DNA of 38,076 nt, taken from Candidatus Pullilachnospira intestinigallinarum. Lineage in GTDB: Bacteria > Bacillota > Clostridia > Lachnospirales > Lachnospiraceae. The notes under the pieces are model-generated. The model did not search any database. It saw only the letters and a list, made by a program, of their open reading frames with translations, and was not told where the DNA came from. Positions 30,819 to 38,076 of this stretch are shown in pieces (within the stretch, counting starts at the first letter, position 1; the number at the start of each line of letters is the position of its first letter). The stretch spans positions 1 to 38,076 of the forward strand of contig DVIN01000060.1 in NCBI GenBank assembly GCA_018711275.1, read 5' to 3'. The translations under genes were made by a program, and so were the position numbers.

Positions 30819-33059
30819 ATGGAAGAACAGATTATCCAGACCGATTATGCGGAGGTCATGCAGAAATCCTATATTGATTACGCCATGAGCGTCATCATTT
30901 CCAGGGCGCTTCCCGATGTACGGGACGGACTGAAACCGGTGCAGCGAAGAACCCTGTACGATATGTACGAGCTGGGGATCCGCTGGGACCGGCCATTCAG
31001 AAAAAGTGCCCGTATCGTGGGAGATACCATGGGTAAATACCACCCCCACGGGGACAGTTCCATCTATGAAGCGCTGGTGGTGATGGCCCAGGATTTCAAA
31101 AAAGGGCAGGCGCTGGTGGAAGGACACGGGAACTTCGGCTCCATCGAGGGAGACGGGGCGGCTGCCATGCGTTATACGGAGGCCAGACTGCAGAAAATCA
31201 CCCAGGAGGTGTTTCTGGGAGATCTGGACAAGAATGTGGTGGACTTTGTCCCCAACTTTGATGAGACGGAGAAGGAGCCGGTGGTTCTGCCGGTGCGGAT
31301 TCCCAATCTGCTGTTGAACGGCGCCGACGGTATCGCCGTGGGTATGGCCACCAGCATCCCGCCCCACAATCTGGGAGAGATCGTGGATGCGGTGAAGGCT
31401 TATATGAAAAACAACGACATCACCGTGAAAGGCCTGATGCGGTACCTGAAGGGACCGGACTTCCCCACCGGAGGAATCATCACCAACAAAGACGATCTTC
31501 TGAATATCTATGAGACCGGCACCGGAAAACTCCGGATCCGGGGAAAGGTGGAAGTGGAGAAAGGGAAAGGCGGCCGCCTGTTCCTGGTGATCACGGAGAT
31601 CCCTTACACTATGGTGGGGGCCAATATCGGAAAATTCCTCAACGACGTGGCTTCTCTGGTGGAAACCAGAAAGACCACGGATATCGTGGATATCTCCAAC
31701 CAGTCCTCCAAGGAAGGAATCCGCATTGTGCTGGAACTGAAGCGGGGAGCGGATGTGGAACAGCTGAAAAATCTGCTGTACAAAAAAACCCGTCTGGAAG
31801 ATACCTTTGGTGTCAATATTCTGGCGGTGGCCGACGGACGGCCGGAAACCCTGAGTCTGAAACAGGTGATTGAGCACCATGTGGATTTCCAGTTTGAAAT
31901 CTGCACCAGAAAGTACCAGACACTTCTGGGCAAGGAGCTGGAGAAAAAAGAAGTGCAGGAGGGACTGATCAAGGCCTGCGACGTCATCGATCTGATCATC
32001 GAGATTCTCCGGGGAAGCAAAAGTCAGAAACAGGTGAAGGACTGCCTGACCATGGGAATCACCGAGGGCATCCGGTTCAGGTCCAAAGCCAGCGAGCGGG
32101 CGGCGAAAAAGCTGCAGTTTACCCAGCGGCAGGCCGACGCGATTCTGGAGATGCGTCTGTACCGGCTGATCGGGCTGGAGATCGACGCTCTGATGAAGGA
32201 GCATGAGACGACGCTGAAGAATATCGCTTTCTATCAGGAGGTACTGAACAATTACGATTCCATGGCGGAGGTGATCATACGGGATCTGGACCGGATCAAG
32301 AAAGAGTACGGAAGAAAGCGCCGGACGGTCATTGAAAACGCGGAGGCGGTGGTCTGGGAAGAGAAAAAGGTGGAAGAAACCGAGCTGTATTTCCTGATGG
32401 ACCGGTTCGGATATGCCAAAACCATCGACAAATCCACCTATGAGAGAAACCGGGAAGCGGCGGACAGCGAATTCCGGTACGTGTTCTCCTGCATGAACAC
32501 CGACAAGATCTGTATTTTCACCGATACAGGACAGATGCATACGGTGAAGGTGCTGGACATTCCCTTTGGAAAATTCCGGGACAAGGGAACGCCCATCGAC
32601 AATCTCAGCAATTACAGCAGCGCCAAAGAGCAGATGATCTATGTGGGAAGTATGGAGATGGTGAAAAATTCCCAGATGCTGTTCGTCACCCGGTCCGGTA
32701 TGGTAAAACGGGTGGAGGGCAGTGAGTTCGATGTGGTGAAACGCACCATCGCTTCCACCAAACTGGCGGAAGGAGACGCCCTGATTCTTGCGGAGCCCTG
32801 TGACGCGCCGGATTCGCTGGTGCTGCAGAGCAGGGATGGCTATTTCCTGAAATTTGCCAGGGAAGAGGTGCCGGTGCAGAAGAAGGCGGCCATGGGTGTG
32901 CGGGGGATGAAGCTGTCCGGACAGGACAGTCTGGAACACGCGTATCTACTGGAAGCCAGAATGGACTACAGTATTACTTATAAGGAGAAAACCATTGTGC
33001 TCAACAGCAAGATCCGGATGGGAAAACGGGATACGAAGGGAACGAAGATCCGGGTGTAG
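30819..33059 (+). CDS. Type IIA topoisomerase cleavage subunit (ParC/GyrA-like)
   Basis: This 746-residue subunit cuts and rejoins [20 protein letters not shown] opens the winged-helix domain, and the catalytic tyrosine is Tyr119 in [10 protein letters not shown]. The quinolone pocket reads [11 protein letters not shown] with Ser80 and Glu84, the same residues and numbers as in E. coli ParC, so the wild-type drug site appears intact. The C-terminal propeller (about 495-746) lacks the QRRGGRG box required for gyrase wrapping. This favours topoisomerase IV. GGAGG lies 7 nt before the ATG. The 90-nt gap after the ParE-like gene has a GC-rich hairpin-prone stretch but no T-run. Confidence 0.88.
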   Translation: MEEQIIQTDYAEVMQKSYIDYAMSVIISRALPDVRDGLKPVQRRTLYDMYELGIRWDRPFRKSARIVGDTMGKYHPHGDSSIYEALVVMAQDFKKGQALVEGHGNFGSIEGDGAAAMRYTEARLQKITQEVFLGDLDKNVVDFVPNFDETEKEPVVLPVRIPNLLLNGADGIAVGMATSIPPHNLGEIVDAVKAYMKNNDITVKGLMRYLKGPDFPTGGIITNKDDLLNIYETGTGKLRIRGKVEVEKGKGGRLFLVITEIPYTMVGANIGKFLNDVASLVETRKTTDIVDISNQSSKEGIRIVLELKRGADVEQLKNLLYKKTRLEDTFGVNILAVADGRPETLSLKQVIEHHVDFQFEICTRKYQTLLGKELEKKEVQEGLIKACDVIDLIIEILRGSKSQKQVKDCLTMGITEGIRFRSKASERAAKKLQFTQRQADAILEMRLYRLIGLEIDALMKEHETTLKNIAFYQEVLNNYDSMAEVIIRDLDRIKKEYGRKRRTVIENAEAVVWEEKKVEETELYFLMDRFGYAKTIDKSTYERNREAADSEFRYVFSCMNTDKICIFTDTGQMHTVKVLDIPFGKFRDKGTPIDNLSNYSSAKEQMIYVGSMEMVKNSQMLFVTRSGMVKRVEGSEFDVVKRTIASTKLAEGDALILAEPCDAPDSLVLQSRDGYFLKFAREEVPVQKKAAMGVRGMKLSGQDSLEHAYLLEARMDYSITYKEKTIVLNSKIRMGKRDTKGTKIRV

Positions 33060-33080
33060 TGAAAAGGAGGAGAAGCGGCG

Positions 33081-33698
33081 ATGGCAAAGATGATTACGGT
33101 GGACGCCAGAGGCGATCAGTGTCCGATCCCTGTAGTGAAAGCAAAAAAGGCGCTGGGGCAGCTGCCGGAGGGCGGCCTGGTGCGGGTGCTGGTGGACAAT
33201 GAGATCGCGGTACAGAACCTGACCAAGCTGGGACGCCACCAGTCCATGGAGGTACATTCCCAAAAACTGGGGGAAAAAGAATTTGAGGTGGTGCTCGCTT
33301 CGGATGAGGCCATGATTCCCCAGAGTGAGCCGGAAGAGACAGCCTGCATTCCGGATGCCAGAGGAAATACGGTGGTGGCCGTGGGAAGCGCGGTGATGGG
33401 AAATGGAGACGATCAGCTGGGCGCGGTGCTGATGAAGGGATTTCTCTATGCCGTCTCTCAGATGGATCAGCTGCCGGACGCAATCCTGTTTTATAATGGC
33501 GGGGCCATGCTCACCACGGAGGGCTCCCAGTCTCTGGAGGATCTGAAAAACCTGGAGGCCATGGGGGTGAAGATCCGCACCTGCGGCACCTGTCTGGATT
33601 TTTATCAGTTAAAGGACAAACTGCAGGTGGGAGAAGTCACCAATATGTATGAGATTGTGGAGACCCTGGCGGCGGCAGGCAAGGTGATCCGTCCATGA
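33081..33698 (+). CDS. yedF: Sulfurtransferase-like selenium metabolism protein YedF
   Basis: This 205-residue protein has two parts. The first is a TusA/SirA-like domain with DARGDQCPIPVVKAKKAL (Cys14-Pro-Ile-Pro). The second is a DsrE-like domain (about 95-200) with LFYNGGAMLTTEGSQSL and RTCGTCLDFY. It is the YedF family found with selenium metabolism genes, thought to carry or deliver selenium or sulfur. It follows the topoisomerase gene by 21 nt with AAAGGAGG, and its stop overlaps the next start by 4 nt (ATGA). No in-frame UGA or SECIS-like hairpin is seen, so it uses Cys rather than selenocysteine. Confidence 0.9.
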   Translation: MAKMITVDARGDQCPIPVVKAKKALGQLPEGGLVRVLVDNEIAVQNLTKLGRHQSMEVHSQKLGEKEFEVVLASDEAMIPQSEPEETACIPDARGNTVVAVGSAVMGNGDDQLGAVLMKGFLYAVSQMDQLPDAILFYNGGAMLTTEGSQSLEDLKNLEAMGVKIRTCGTCLDFYQLKDKLQVGEVTNMYEIVETLAAAGKVIRP

Positions 33699-34852
33699 TT
33701 TATCTGGACAATGCGGCCACTACCCTGAAAAAGCCGGAATCCGTGATCCGGGCGGTGACGGAGGCCATGGGCGCCCTGGGAAATGTTTCCCGGGGCGTTC
33801 ACGGAGCGTCCCTGGCGGCGGCGCGGGTGGTGTATCAGGCCAGAGAAGCGGCGGCCCGCATGTTCGGGTGCCCCGGGCCGGAGCGGGTGGCCTTCACCTG
33901 CAATGTGACGGAGGCTCTGAACGTGGCCATCGAGGGAATCTTTGCCCCGATGCTGGAGAAGGGAGAGCCGGTGCATCTGGTTTCCACGGATCTGGAGCAC
34001 AACTCGGTTCTGCGTCCCCTGTACCGGCTTGAGGAGCGGGGGGCTGCCCTTTCCTTTGCGGCGGCGGACGAAAAAGGAAGGATTTCCTATGAGAAACTGG
34101 AGAGTCTGATCGGACCGGACACCCGGGGAATCGTCTGCACCCACGCCTCCAATCTGACGGGAAATCTGCTGGATCTGGTGAAAATCGGGGAAATTGCCCG
34201 CAGGCACGGGCTGTGTCTGATTGTGGACGCCGCCCAGACGGCGGGGGTATTTCCCATTGATATGGTGAAAATGGGAATCGATGTGCTGTGCTTCACCGGC
34301 CATAAAAGTCTGATGGGCCCCCAGGGAACCGGCGGTCTGTGCGTGGGAGAAGAGGTGACCATCCGGCCTTTGAAGGTGGGCGGAAGCGGCGTCCATTCCT
34401 ATGACCGGCGCCAGCCGGACAGTCTGCCGGAGGCGCTGGAGGCGGGGACGGTGAACGCTCATGGGATTGCCGGGCTTCTGGCCGGGTTTTCCTGGATTGA
34501 GGAAACCGGGATGGAGAAGATCCGGAAAAGGGAAATGGAGCTGGCCATCGGGTTTTATGAAGGGCTCCGGCGGATCCCGGGCATAACCGTGTACGGAGAC
34601 TGGGAGACCTTGCCGAGGGCGCCCATCGTCACCGTGAATCTGGAGCAGATGGACGCGGGGGAGCTGGCGGATCTTCTGTGGACGGATTATGAAATCGCCG
34701 TCCGGGCCGGCGCCCACTGTGCGCCCCGGATGCACCGGGCGCTGGGAACAGACAGAAGCGGGGCGGTCCGGTTCAGCTTTTCCGTATTCAACACGGAAGA
34801 GGAGGCCGCCGCGGCCGTCCGGGCGCTTCGGGAGATTGCCGGGCAGAGGTGA
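33695..34852 (+). CDS. Cysteine desulfurase-like class V aminotransferase
   Basis: This 385-residue PLP enzyme should release sulfur from cysteine or selenium from selenocysteine. IYLDNAATTLKKP is the standard start. Lys204 in FTGHKSLMGPQGTGG binds the cofactor. The catalytic Cys342 lies in RAGAHCAPRMHRALGT, a SufS/CsdA-type loop. It overlaps yedF by 4 nt and is followed by DUF3343, YqeB and YqeC-MocA genes, so it probably supplies selenium for molybdenum hydroxylase maturation rather than general Fe-S assembly (inference). Confidence 0.9.
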   Translation: MIYLDNAATTLKKPESVIRAVTEAMGALGNVSRGVHGASLAAARVVYQAREAAARMFGCPGPERVAFTCNVTEALNVAIEGIFAPMLEKGEPVHLVSTDLEHNSVLRPLYRLEERGAALSFAAADEKGRISYEKLESLIGPDTRGIVCTHASNLTGNLLDLVKIGEIARRHGLCLIVDAAQTAGVFPIDMVKMGIDVLCFTGHKSLMGPQGTGGLCVGEEVTIRPLKVGGSGVHSYDRRQPDSLPEALEAGTVNAHGIAGLLAGFSWIEETGMEKIRKREMELAIGFYEGLRRIPGITVYGDWETLPRAPIVTVNLEQMDAGELADLLWTDYEIAVRAGAHCAPRMHRALGTDRSGAVRFSFSVFNTEEEAAAAVRALREIAGQR

Positions 34853-35112
34853 ATCTGAAAGTGAGGAAAAATGCCGTGCGGGAGAAAACATGGAAACTGG
34901 TTGTGACGTTTCAAAATACGGCGGGCGCGTTGGCAATGGAAAGCTTCTGTATGGAACGGCAGCTGCCGGGCCGGCTGATTCCGGTACCGCGGCAGATTTC
35001 GGCCGGCTGCGGCATGGCCTGGTGCGTGGCCTGGGAGGAAAGAGAACTTCTCGGGGAAGCGCTGTCCCGATTTGCCGGACAGGTGCAGGAGCAGCACAGA
35101 CTGTGGCTGTAG
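34849..35112 (+). CDS. DUF3343-type putative Se/S carrier protein
   Basis: The frame from 34849 encodes 87 residues. The conserved core is VVTFQNTAGALAMESFCMER, then LPGRLIPVPRQISAGCGMAW, the signature of small DUF3343 proteins regularly found with selenium genes, with Cys in GCGMAWCV. The start is uncertain. GTG at 34849 overlaps the previous stop, while GTG at 34861 or 34876 would give about 83 or 78 residues, closer to the family; no strong ribosome site decides. A carrier role for selenium or sulfur is proposed for the family but not proven. Confidence 0.8.
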   Translation: MNLKVRKNAVREKTWKLVVTFQNTAGALAMESFCMERQLPGRLIPVPRQISAGCGMAWCVAWEERELLGEALSRFAGQVQEQHRLWL

Positions 35113-35195
35113 GAAATGGCCGGACGGTGCGATGCCCGGCGAAAGGGAAAGCGGAAAGAATAAGCGGACAGAAACGGCAGACAGGAGGTTGACGG

Positions 35196-36011
35196 ATGAA
35201 TCAGACGACAGTGATTGTACGGGGCGGAGGCGATCTGGCCACGGGAACCATTTACCGGCTTTTCCGGTGCGGTTATCCGGTACTGGTGCTGGAGACAGCC
35301 GACCCTTCGGCCATCCGGCGGGAAGCGGCTTTCTGTGAGGCGGTCCATCTGGGGGAAAAGACGGTGGAGGGTCTTGTCTGCGAGCGGATCCGGGATGCAA
35401 AGGACTGCAGCGGGGTCTGGAAACGGGGAAGGATTCCTCTTCTGGTGGACGAAGAAGCCCGGGCGGTGGAAACTCTGAAACCGCAGGTGGTGGTGGACGC
35501 GATCCTGGCGAAAAAGAATCTGGGAACCCGCAGGGATATGGCTCCGCTGACGGTGGGACTGGGCCCCGGTTTTGCGGCAGGCCGGGATGTGGACTGTGTC
35601 ATCGAGACCATGCGGGGGCATCGGCTGGGCCGGATAATTCTGGAAGGGGAAGCCCTTCCCAATACCGGCGTGCCCGGAATTATCGGGGGCTACGGAAAGG
35701 AACGGGTGATCCACGCGCCTGCCTCCGGTATCATCCGCAATGAGGCCTCCATCGGCGACTGGGTGGAGCAGGGCCGGGAGATTGCCCGAATCGGGCAGAC
35801 GCCGGTTACTGCCTCCATCACCGGTGTGCTCCGGGGAATCATCCGGGACGGGTATCCGGTGAAAAAGGGACTGAAGATTGCGGATATTGATCCCCGAAAG
35901 GGAGAGCGGGAAAACTGCTTTACCATTTCAGATAAGGCCCGCTGTATTGCCGGAGGCGTGCTGGAGGCTATCGTCTCCTGGGAAAACGGAACATGGAGGC
36001 CGCAAAAATGA
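35196..36011 (+). CDS. yqeB: Selenium-dependent molybdenum hydroxylase system protein YqeB
   Basis: This 271-residue protein belongs to the YqeB/EF2563 family tied to selenium-dependent molybdenum hydroxylases. VIVRGGGDLATGTIYRLFRC at the N-terminus suggests a Rossmann-type nucleotide-binding start. LGPGFAAGRDVDCVIETMRG, then GRIILEGEALPNTGVPG, is a family phrase. The second half (APASGIIRNEASIGDWVEQG to GVLRGIIRDGYPV) resembles a biotinyl/lipoyl-like hammerhead fold (inference). GGAGG lies 8 nt before the ATG; an 83-nt gap separates it from the DUF3343-type gene. The exact reaction is unknown. Confidence 0.9.
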   Translation: MNQTTVIVRGGGDLATGTIYRLFRCGYPVLVLETADPSAIRREAAFCEAVHLGEKTVEGLVCERIRDAKDCSGVWKRGRIPLLVDEEARAVETLKPQVVVDAILAKKNLGTRRDMAPLTVGLGPGFAAGRDVDCVIETMRGHRLGRIILEGEALPNTGVPGIIGGYGKERVIHAPASGIIRNEASIGDWVEQGREIARIGQTPVTASITGVLRGIIRDGYPVKKGLKIADIDPRKGERENCFTISDKARCIAGGVLEAIVSWENGTWRPQK

Positions 36012-37345
36012 GATACTGGAAAACAGACGGAGGACAGGGCGAACGGGTACTGGATCTGTTTCCTGAGCTGACGGAGGGCCGTCATGTGGTGAGTGTGACA
36101 GGAGCGGGAGGAAAGACCAGTCTGATCTGGCGGCTGACGGCGGAACTTGTACAGCGTGGCCGGCGGGTGATCGTCACCACCACCACGCATATGGCCCGGG
36201 AAGAAGGGAGAGTCTGGGCGGAGGCCCTGGCGGAGAACGGCAGACTTTCCTCCGGAGCTCTGGGACAGATCGCCGGGCTTCTGGAAAAAAAACAGTATGT
36301 ATTCACCGGCAGATCCCAGGGGGAAAAGATCGCCTGTCCGCTGCCTTCCGATGGGGAGTGCCGCTGGGTGGAGCAGCTTTCCTCTCTGGCGGACGTGGTA
36401 CTGGTGGAGGCGGACGGATCCCGCCGGCATCCGGTGAAGGTTCCGGCCCCATGGGAACCGGTGATCCCTCCCTGCACCACCCTGGTGGCGGCGGTGGCCG
36501 GTCTCTCCTGTCTGGGATATCCCGCCGCCCGGTGCTGCCACCGCCCGGAACTTTGGAGGCAGGGGCCCGGAACAATCCAGGCAAAAGATCTGGCGGCACT
36601 GGCCCGGGATGCCTGCGGCATGAGAAAAGGTGTAAAGCCCGGCATGGAATACCGGGTGATTTTCAATCAGGCAGACAAAGAGCAGGAGATGGAGGCCGGT
36701 CTTGCGGCTGCCCGTCTGCTGGACAAAGAAGGCATCGGAGCTGCTGCCGTCCGGCTCAGGGACCGGCTGGGGGCAGTGCTTCTGGCGGCCGGAAAAAGCA
36801 GCCGGTTCGGGGAGAACAAGCTTCTGTATCCGGTGGAACAGACGCCCATGGCCGGGCGGGCCCTGCATCTGCTGTCCCGGCTTTTGGTGTGGAAACGCGT
36901 AGTGGTGACGGGCTATGAGGAGGTGGCGTCGCTGGCGGAGGCGTACGGGATTTCTTCGGTATTCAATCCGCATCCGGAGCAGGGAATTTCCAGAAGTCTT
37001 CAGCTGGGGATGCGCGCGCTTTCCGGGGCGGACGGCTGGCTTTTTCTGGTGGCGGATCAGCCCTGGCTGAAAGCGGAAAGTGTCAACCGGCTGATCGACC
37101 GGTGGCAGGAGGACCCCAGACATCTGGCAGCCTTATGCAGCGGAGATCAGATCGGCAACCCGGTGATCTTTTCCGCGGCGTATGCCCCGGAACTGCTGTC
37201 CCTGGCCGGAGATAAGGGCGGAAAGAAAATTCTCCTGAATCATCCGGAGGACGCCGTTTTGGTGGAAACGGAGGCCCGTCAGCTGGAGGATATGGACGTA
37301 AAAGTTGGAAAAAACCGGGAAAACACGGAGAAAAACCTGCTTTAA
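36008..37345 (+). CDS. YqeC-MocA fusion: selenium-hydroxylase accessory protein joined to molybdenum cofactor cytidylyltransferase-like domain
   Basis: The 445-residue product joins two proteins that are often separate. Residues 1-250 are YqeC-like: VVSVTGAGGKTSLIWRLTAE with a P-loop, TTTTHMA and VVLVEADGSRRHPVKVP. Residues from about 258 are a MocA/MobA-like nucleotidyltransferase: GAVLLAAGKSSRFGENKLL, FLVADQP, GNPVIFSAAYAPEL and GDKGGKKIL. The second half should attach CMP (or another nucleotide) to molybdopterin for hydroxylases. The ATG at 36008 is preferred to 35993 because GGAGG (35995-35999) lies 8 nt before it. It overlaps yqeB by 4 nt. The joint region shows no frameshift. Confidence 0.88.
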   Translation: MRYWKTDGGQGERVLDLFPELTEGRHVVSVTGAGGKTSLIWRLTAELVQRGRRVIVTTTTHMAREEGRVWAEALAENGRLSSGALGQIAGLLEKKQYVFTGRSQGEKIACPLPSDGECRWVEQLSSLADVVLVEADGSRRHPVKVPAPWEPVIPPCTTLVAAVAGLSCLGYPAARCCHRPELWRQGPGTIQAKDLAALARDACGMRKGVKPGMEYRVIFNQADKEQEMEAGLAAARLLDKEGIGAAAVRLRDRLGAVLLAAGKSSRFGENKLLYPVEQTPMAGRALHLLSRLLVWKRVVVTGYEEVASLAEAYGISSVFNPHPEQGISRSLQLGMRALSGADGWLFLVADQPWLKAESVNRLIDRWQEDPRHLAALCSGDQIGNPVIFSAAYAPELLSLAGDKGGKKILLNHPEDAVLVETEARQLEDMDVKVGKNRENTEKNLL

Positions 37346-37348
37346 GGC

Positions 37349-37377
37349 TTGCATTTTCCTGTACAGAGTGATATGAT
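37349..37377 (+). promoter_or_regulatory. Promoter of the rimP-nusA operon
   Basis: TTGCAT (37349-37354) and TATGAT (37372-37377) are 17 nt apart, immediately after the yqeC-mocA stop. It leaves a leader of about 100 nt before rimP. Confidence 0.75.
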
Positions 37378-37402
37378 GACTAAGGTATATATGTAACTGG
37401 TT

Positions 37403-37434
37403 AATAAGAGTGGACGCGAGTCCACTCTTATTTT
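37403..37434 (+). terminator. Leader hairpin upstream of rimP: attenuator or upstream terminator
   Basis: A perfect 13-bp stem, AATAAGAGTGGAC (37403-37415) with GTCCACTCTTATT (37420-37432), has the tetraloop GCGA and ends in TTATTTTA, a weak T-rich tail. It lies between the promoter at 37349 and rimP, so it can act as an attenuator. It may also stop transcription from the selenium genes. Confidence 0.7.
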
Positions 37435-37485
37435 ACGCGAAGACACAATGTTTACGCGGGAATACAGGGAAAGGACGGTGAAGAT

Positions 37486-37953
37486 GTGAGCAGAAAGGAG
37501 ATATACGAGCAGAAAGCGGAAGCCCTGGCGCAGCCCATTGTGGATGCGTGCGGATTCGAGCTGGTGGACGTGGAGTATGTGAAGGAAGCGGGTACCTGGT
37601 ATCTGCGGCTGTATATCGATAAGGAAGGCGGTATCACCATCAATGACTGTGAGGAGGTAAGCCGCCTGTTCGGCGATAAGCTGGATGAGGAGGATTTTAT
37701 CGAGGACGCCTATGTGATGGAGGTCAGTTCTCCGGGGCTGGACAGACCGCTGAAAAAAGAGAAAGACTATGTAAGAAGCATGGGGAAAAAGGTGGAGATC
37801 AGAACCTACCGTCCTGTGGAAAAGCAGAAAGAGTTCTGCGGTATTCTCAGCGCATATGATGATAACAGTGTGACGATTACACTGGAAGACGGGCAGACCA
37901 TGGTATTCCAGAGGGCGGATATCGCTCTGATTCGTCTCGCTTTTGAGTTTTAA
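37486..37953 (+). CDS. rimP: Ribosome maturation factor RimP
   Basis: This 155-residue protein is needed for maturation of the 30S subunit. Typical phrases are QPIVDACGFELVDVEYVKEA, LRLYIDKEGGITINDCEEVS and YVMEVSSPGLDRPLKKEKDY. The C-terminal SH3-like domain (about 90-150) follows. The start is GTG at 37486 with AAAGGACGG upstream; no better in-frame start is seen. It is followed by nusA after 16 nt, the usual order in Firmicutes. Confidence 0.95.
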   Translation: MSRKEIYEQKAEALAQPIVDACGFELVDVEYVKEAGTWYLRLYIDKEGGITINDCEEVSRLFGDKLDEEDFIEDAYVMEVSSPGLDRPLKKEKDYVRSMGKKVEIRTYRPVEKQKEFCGILSAYDDNSVTITLEDGQTMVFQRADIALIRLAFEF

Positions 37954-37969
37954 GGAGGAATAAGAAAAA

Positions 37970-38076
37970 ATGAACACAGAGTTACTGGAGGCATTGAATA
38001 TTCTGGAGAAGGAAAAGAACATCAGCAAGGAAGTTCTGCTGGAGGCCATCGAGCAGTCCCTGATCCAGGCCTGTAA
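37970..38076 (+). CDS. nusA: Transcription factor NusA, N-terminal fragment
   Basis: The first 35 codons, MNTELLEALNILEKEKNISK then EVLLEAIEQSLIQAC, are the RNA-polymerase-binding N-terminus of NusA. AAGGAGG lies 11 nt before the ATG. The gene leaves the window at the right edge. Position directly after rimP is the conserved arrangement. Confidence 0.93.
   Translation, partial: MNTELLEALNILEKEKNISKEVLLEAIEQSLIQAC

Noticed and set aside
33081-35112. Selenocysteine (in-frame UGA) in yedF, the desulfurase or the DUF3343-type gene
   Set aside because: The UGA stops of yedF and the desulfurase overlap the next starts, the frames do not continue sensibly beyond them, the DUF3343-type gene ends with UAG, and no SECIS-like hairpin is evident after them.

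Overview
The window looks like chromosome of a GC-rich gut-type Clostridia, most likely Lachnospiraceae (inference). The grounds are typical Gram-positive ribosome binding sites (AAGGAGG), many promoters with exact 17-nt spacers, LexA boxes of the Bacillus/Clostridia type, Rpn-family nuclease genes and decayed copies, YolD next to a Y-family polymerase, and the selenium-dependent molybdenum hydroxylase accessory genes. No ribosomal RNA, CRISPR array or prophage is visible.

Layout. (1) 1-792: the end of an IS66-family element has landed in, and truncated, an Rpn-type nuclease gene that also carries a frameshift. (2) 960-7760: a six-gene operon holds the complete route from fructose-6-phosphate to GDP-L-fucose: manA, a phosphohexomutase, manC, gmd and fcl, plus a Nudix hydrolase, closed by a strong terminator. 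(3) 7882-8197: a second Rpn remnant, behind an intact promoter. (4) 8251-10717, minus strand: an SOS operon with a consensus promoter overlapped by a perfect LexA box, a 95-residue unknown protein, a UmuC-like polymerase and YolD. (5) 10928-13012: a MecA-like class B penicillin-binding protein. (6) 13044-21936: a GntR/LacI-type regulator followed by a lipoprotein, two LplB/YtcP-like permeases, a PHP metallohydrolase and a GH38-like (DUF5054-type) enzyme. AT-rich operator-like repeats are shared by the regulator promoter and the transporter leader. (7) 21976-23763: three identical tRNA-Glu(CTC) genes, each with its own promoter and terminator, with a full-length Rpn gene between copies 2 and 3. 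A 107-nt REP-like element lies after copy 2, and a module-shuffled version lies after the regulator gene. (8) 23921-27012: two tandem lipoprotein serpins. (9) 27090-27854, minus strand: a cupin protein and a 51-residue membrane protein. (10) 27876-37345: a long co-directional run of a Cof-type HAD phosphatase, a type IIA topoisomerase pair (ParE/ParC-like), then yedF, a cysteine desulfurase-like gene, a DUF3343-type gene, yqeB and a yqeC-mocA fusion. (11) 37349-38076: promoter, leader hairpin, rimP and the start of nusA.

How the parts work together. The fucose operon makes an activated sugar but contains no glycosyltransferase, so its product must be used elsewhere, for example in capsule or exopolysaccharide. 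The regulator, transporter and hydrolase block reads as a self-contained oligosaccharide import and cleavage locus whose substrate cannot be named from sequence; it lacks its own ATPase. The yedF to yqeC-mocA block supplies selenium and sulfur chemistry and the molybdenum cofactor nucleotide for selenium-dependent molybdenum hydroxylases encoded elsewhere. The serpin pair probably protects the cell surface from host or neighbour proteases.
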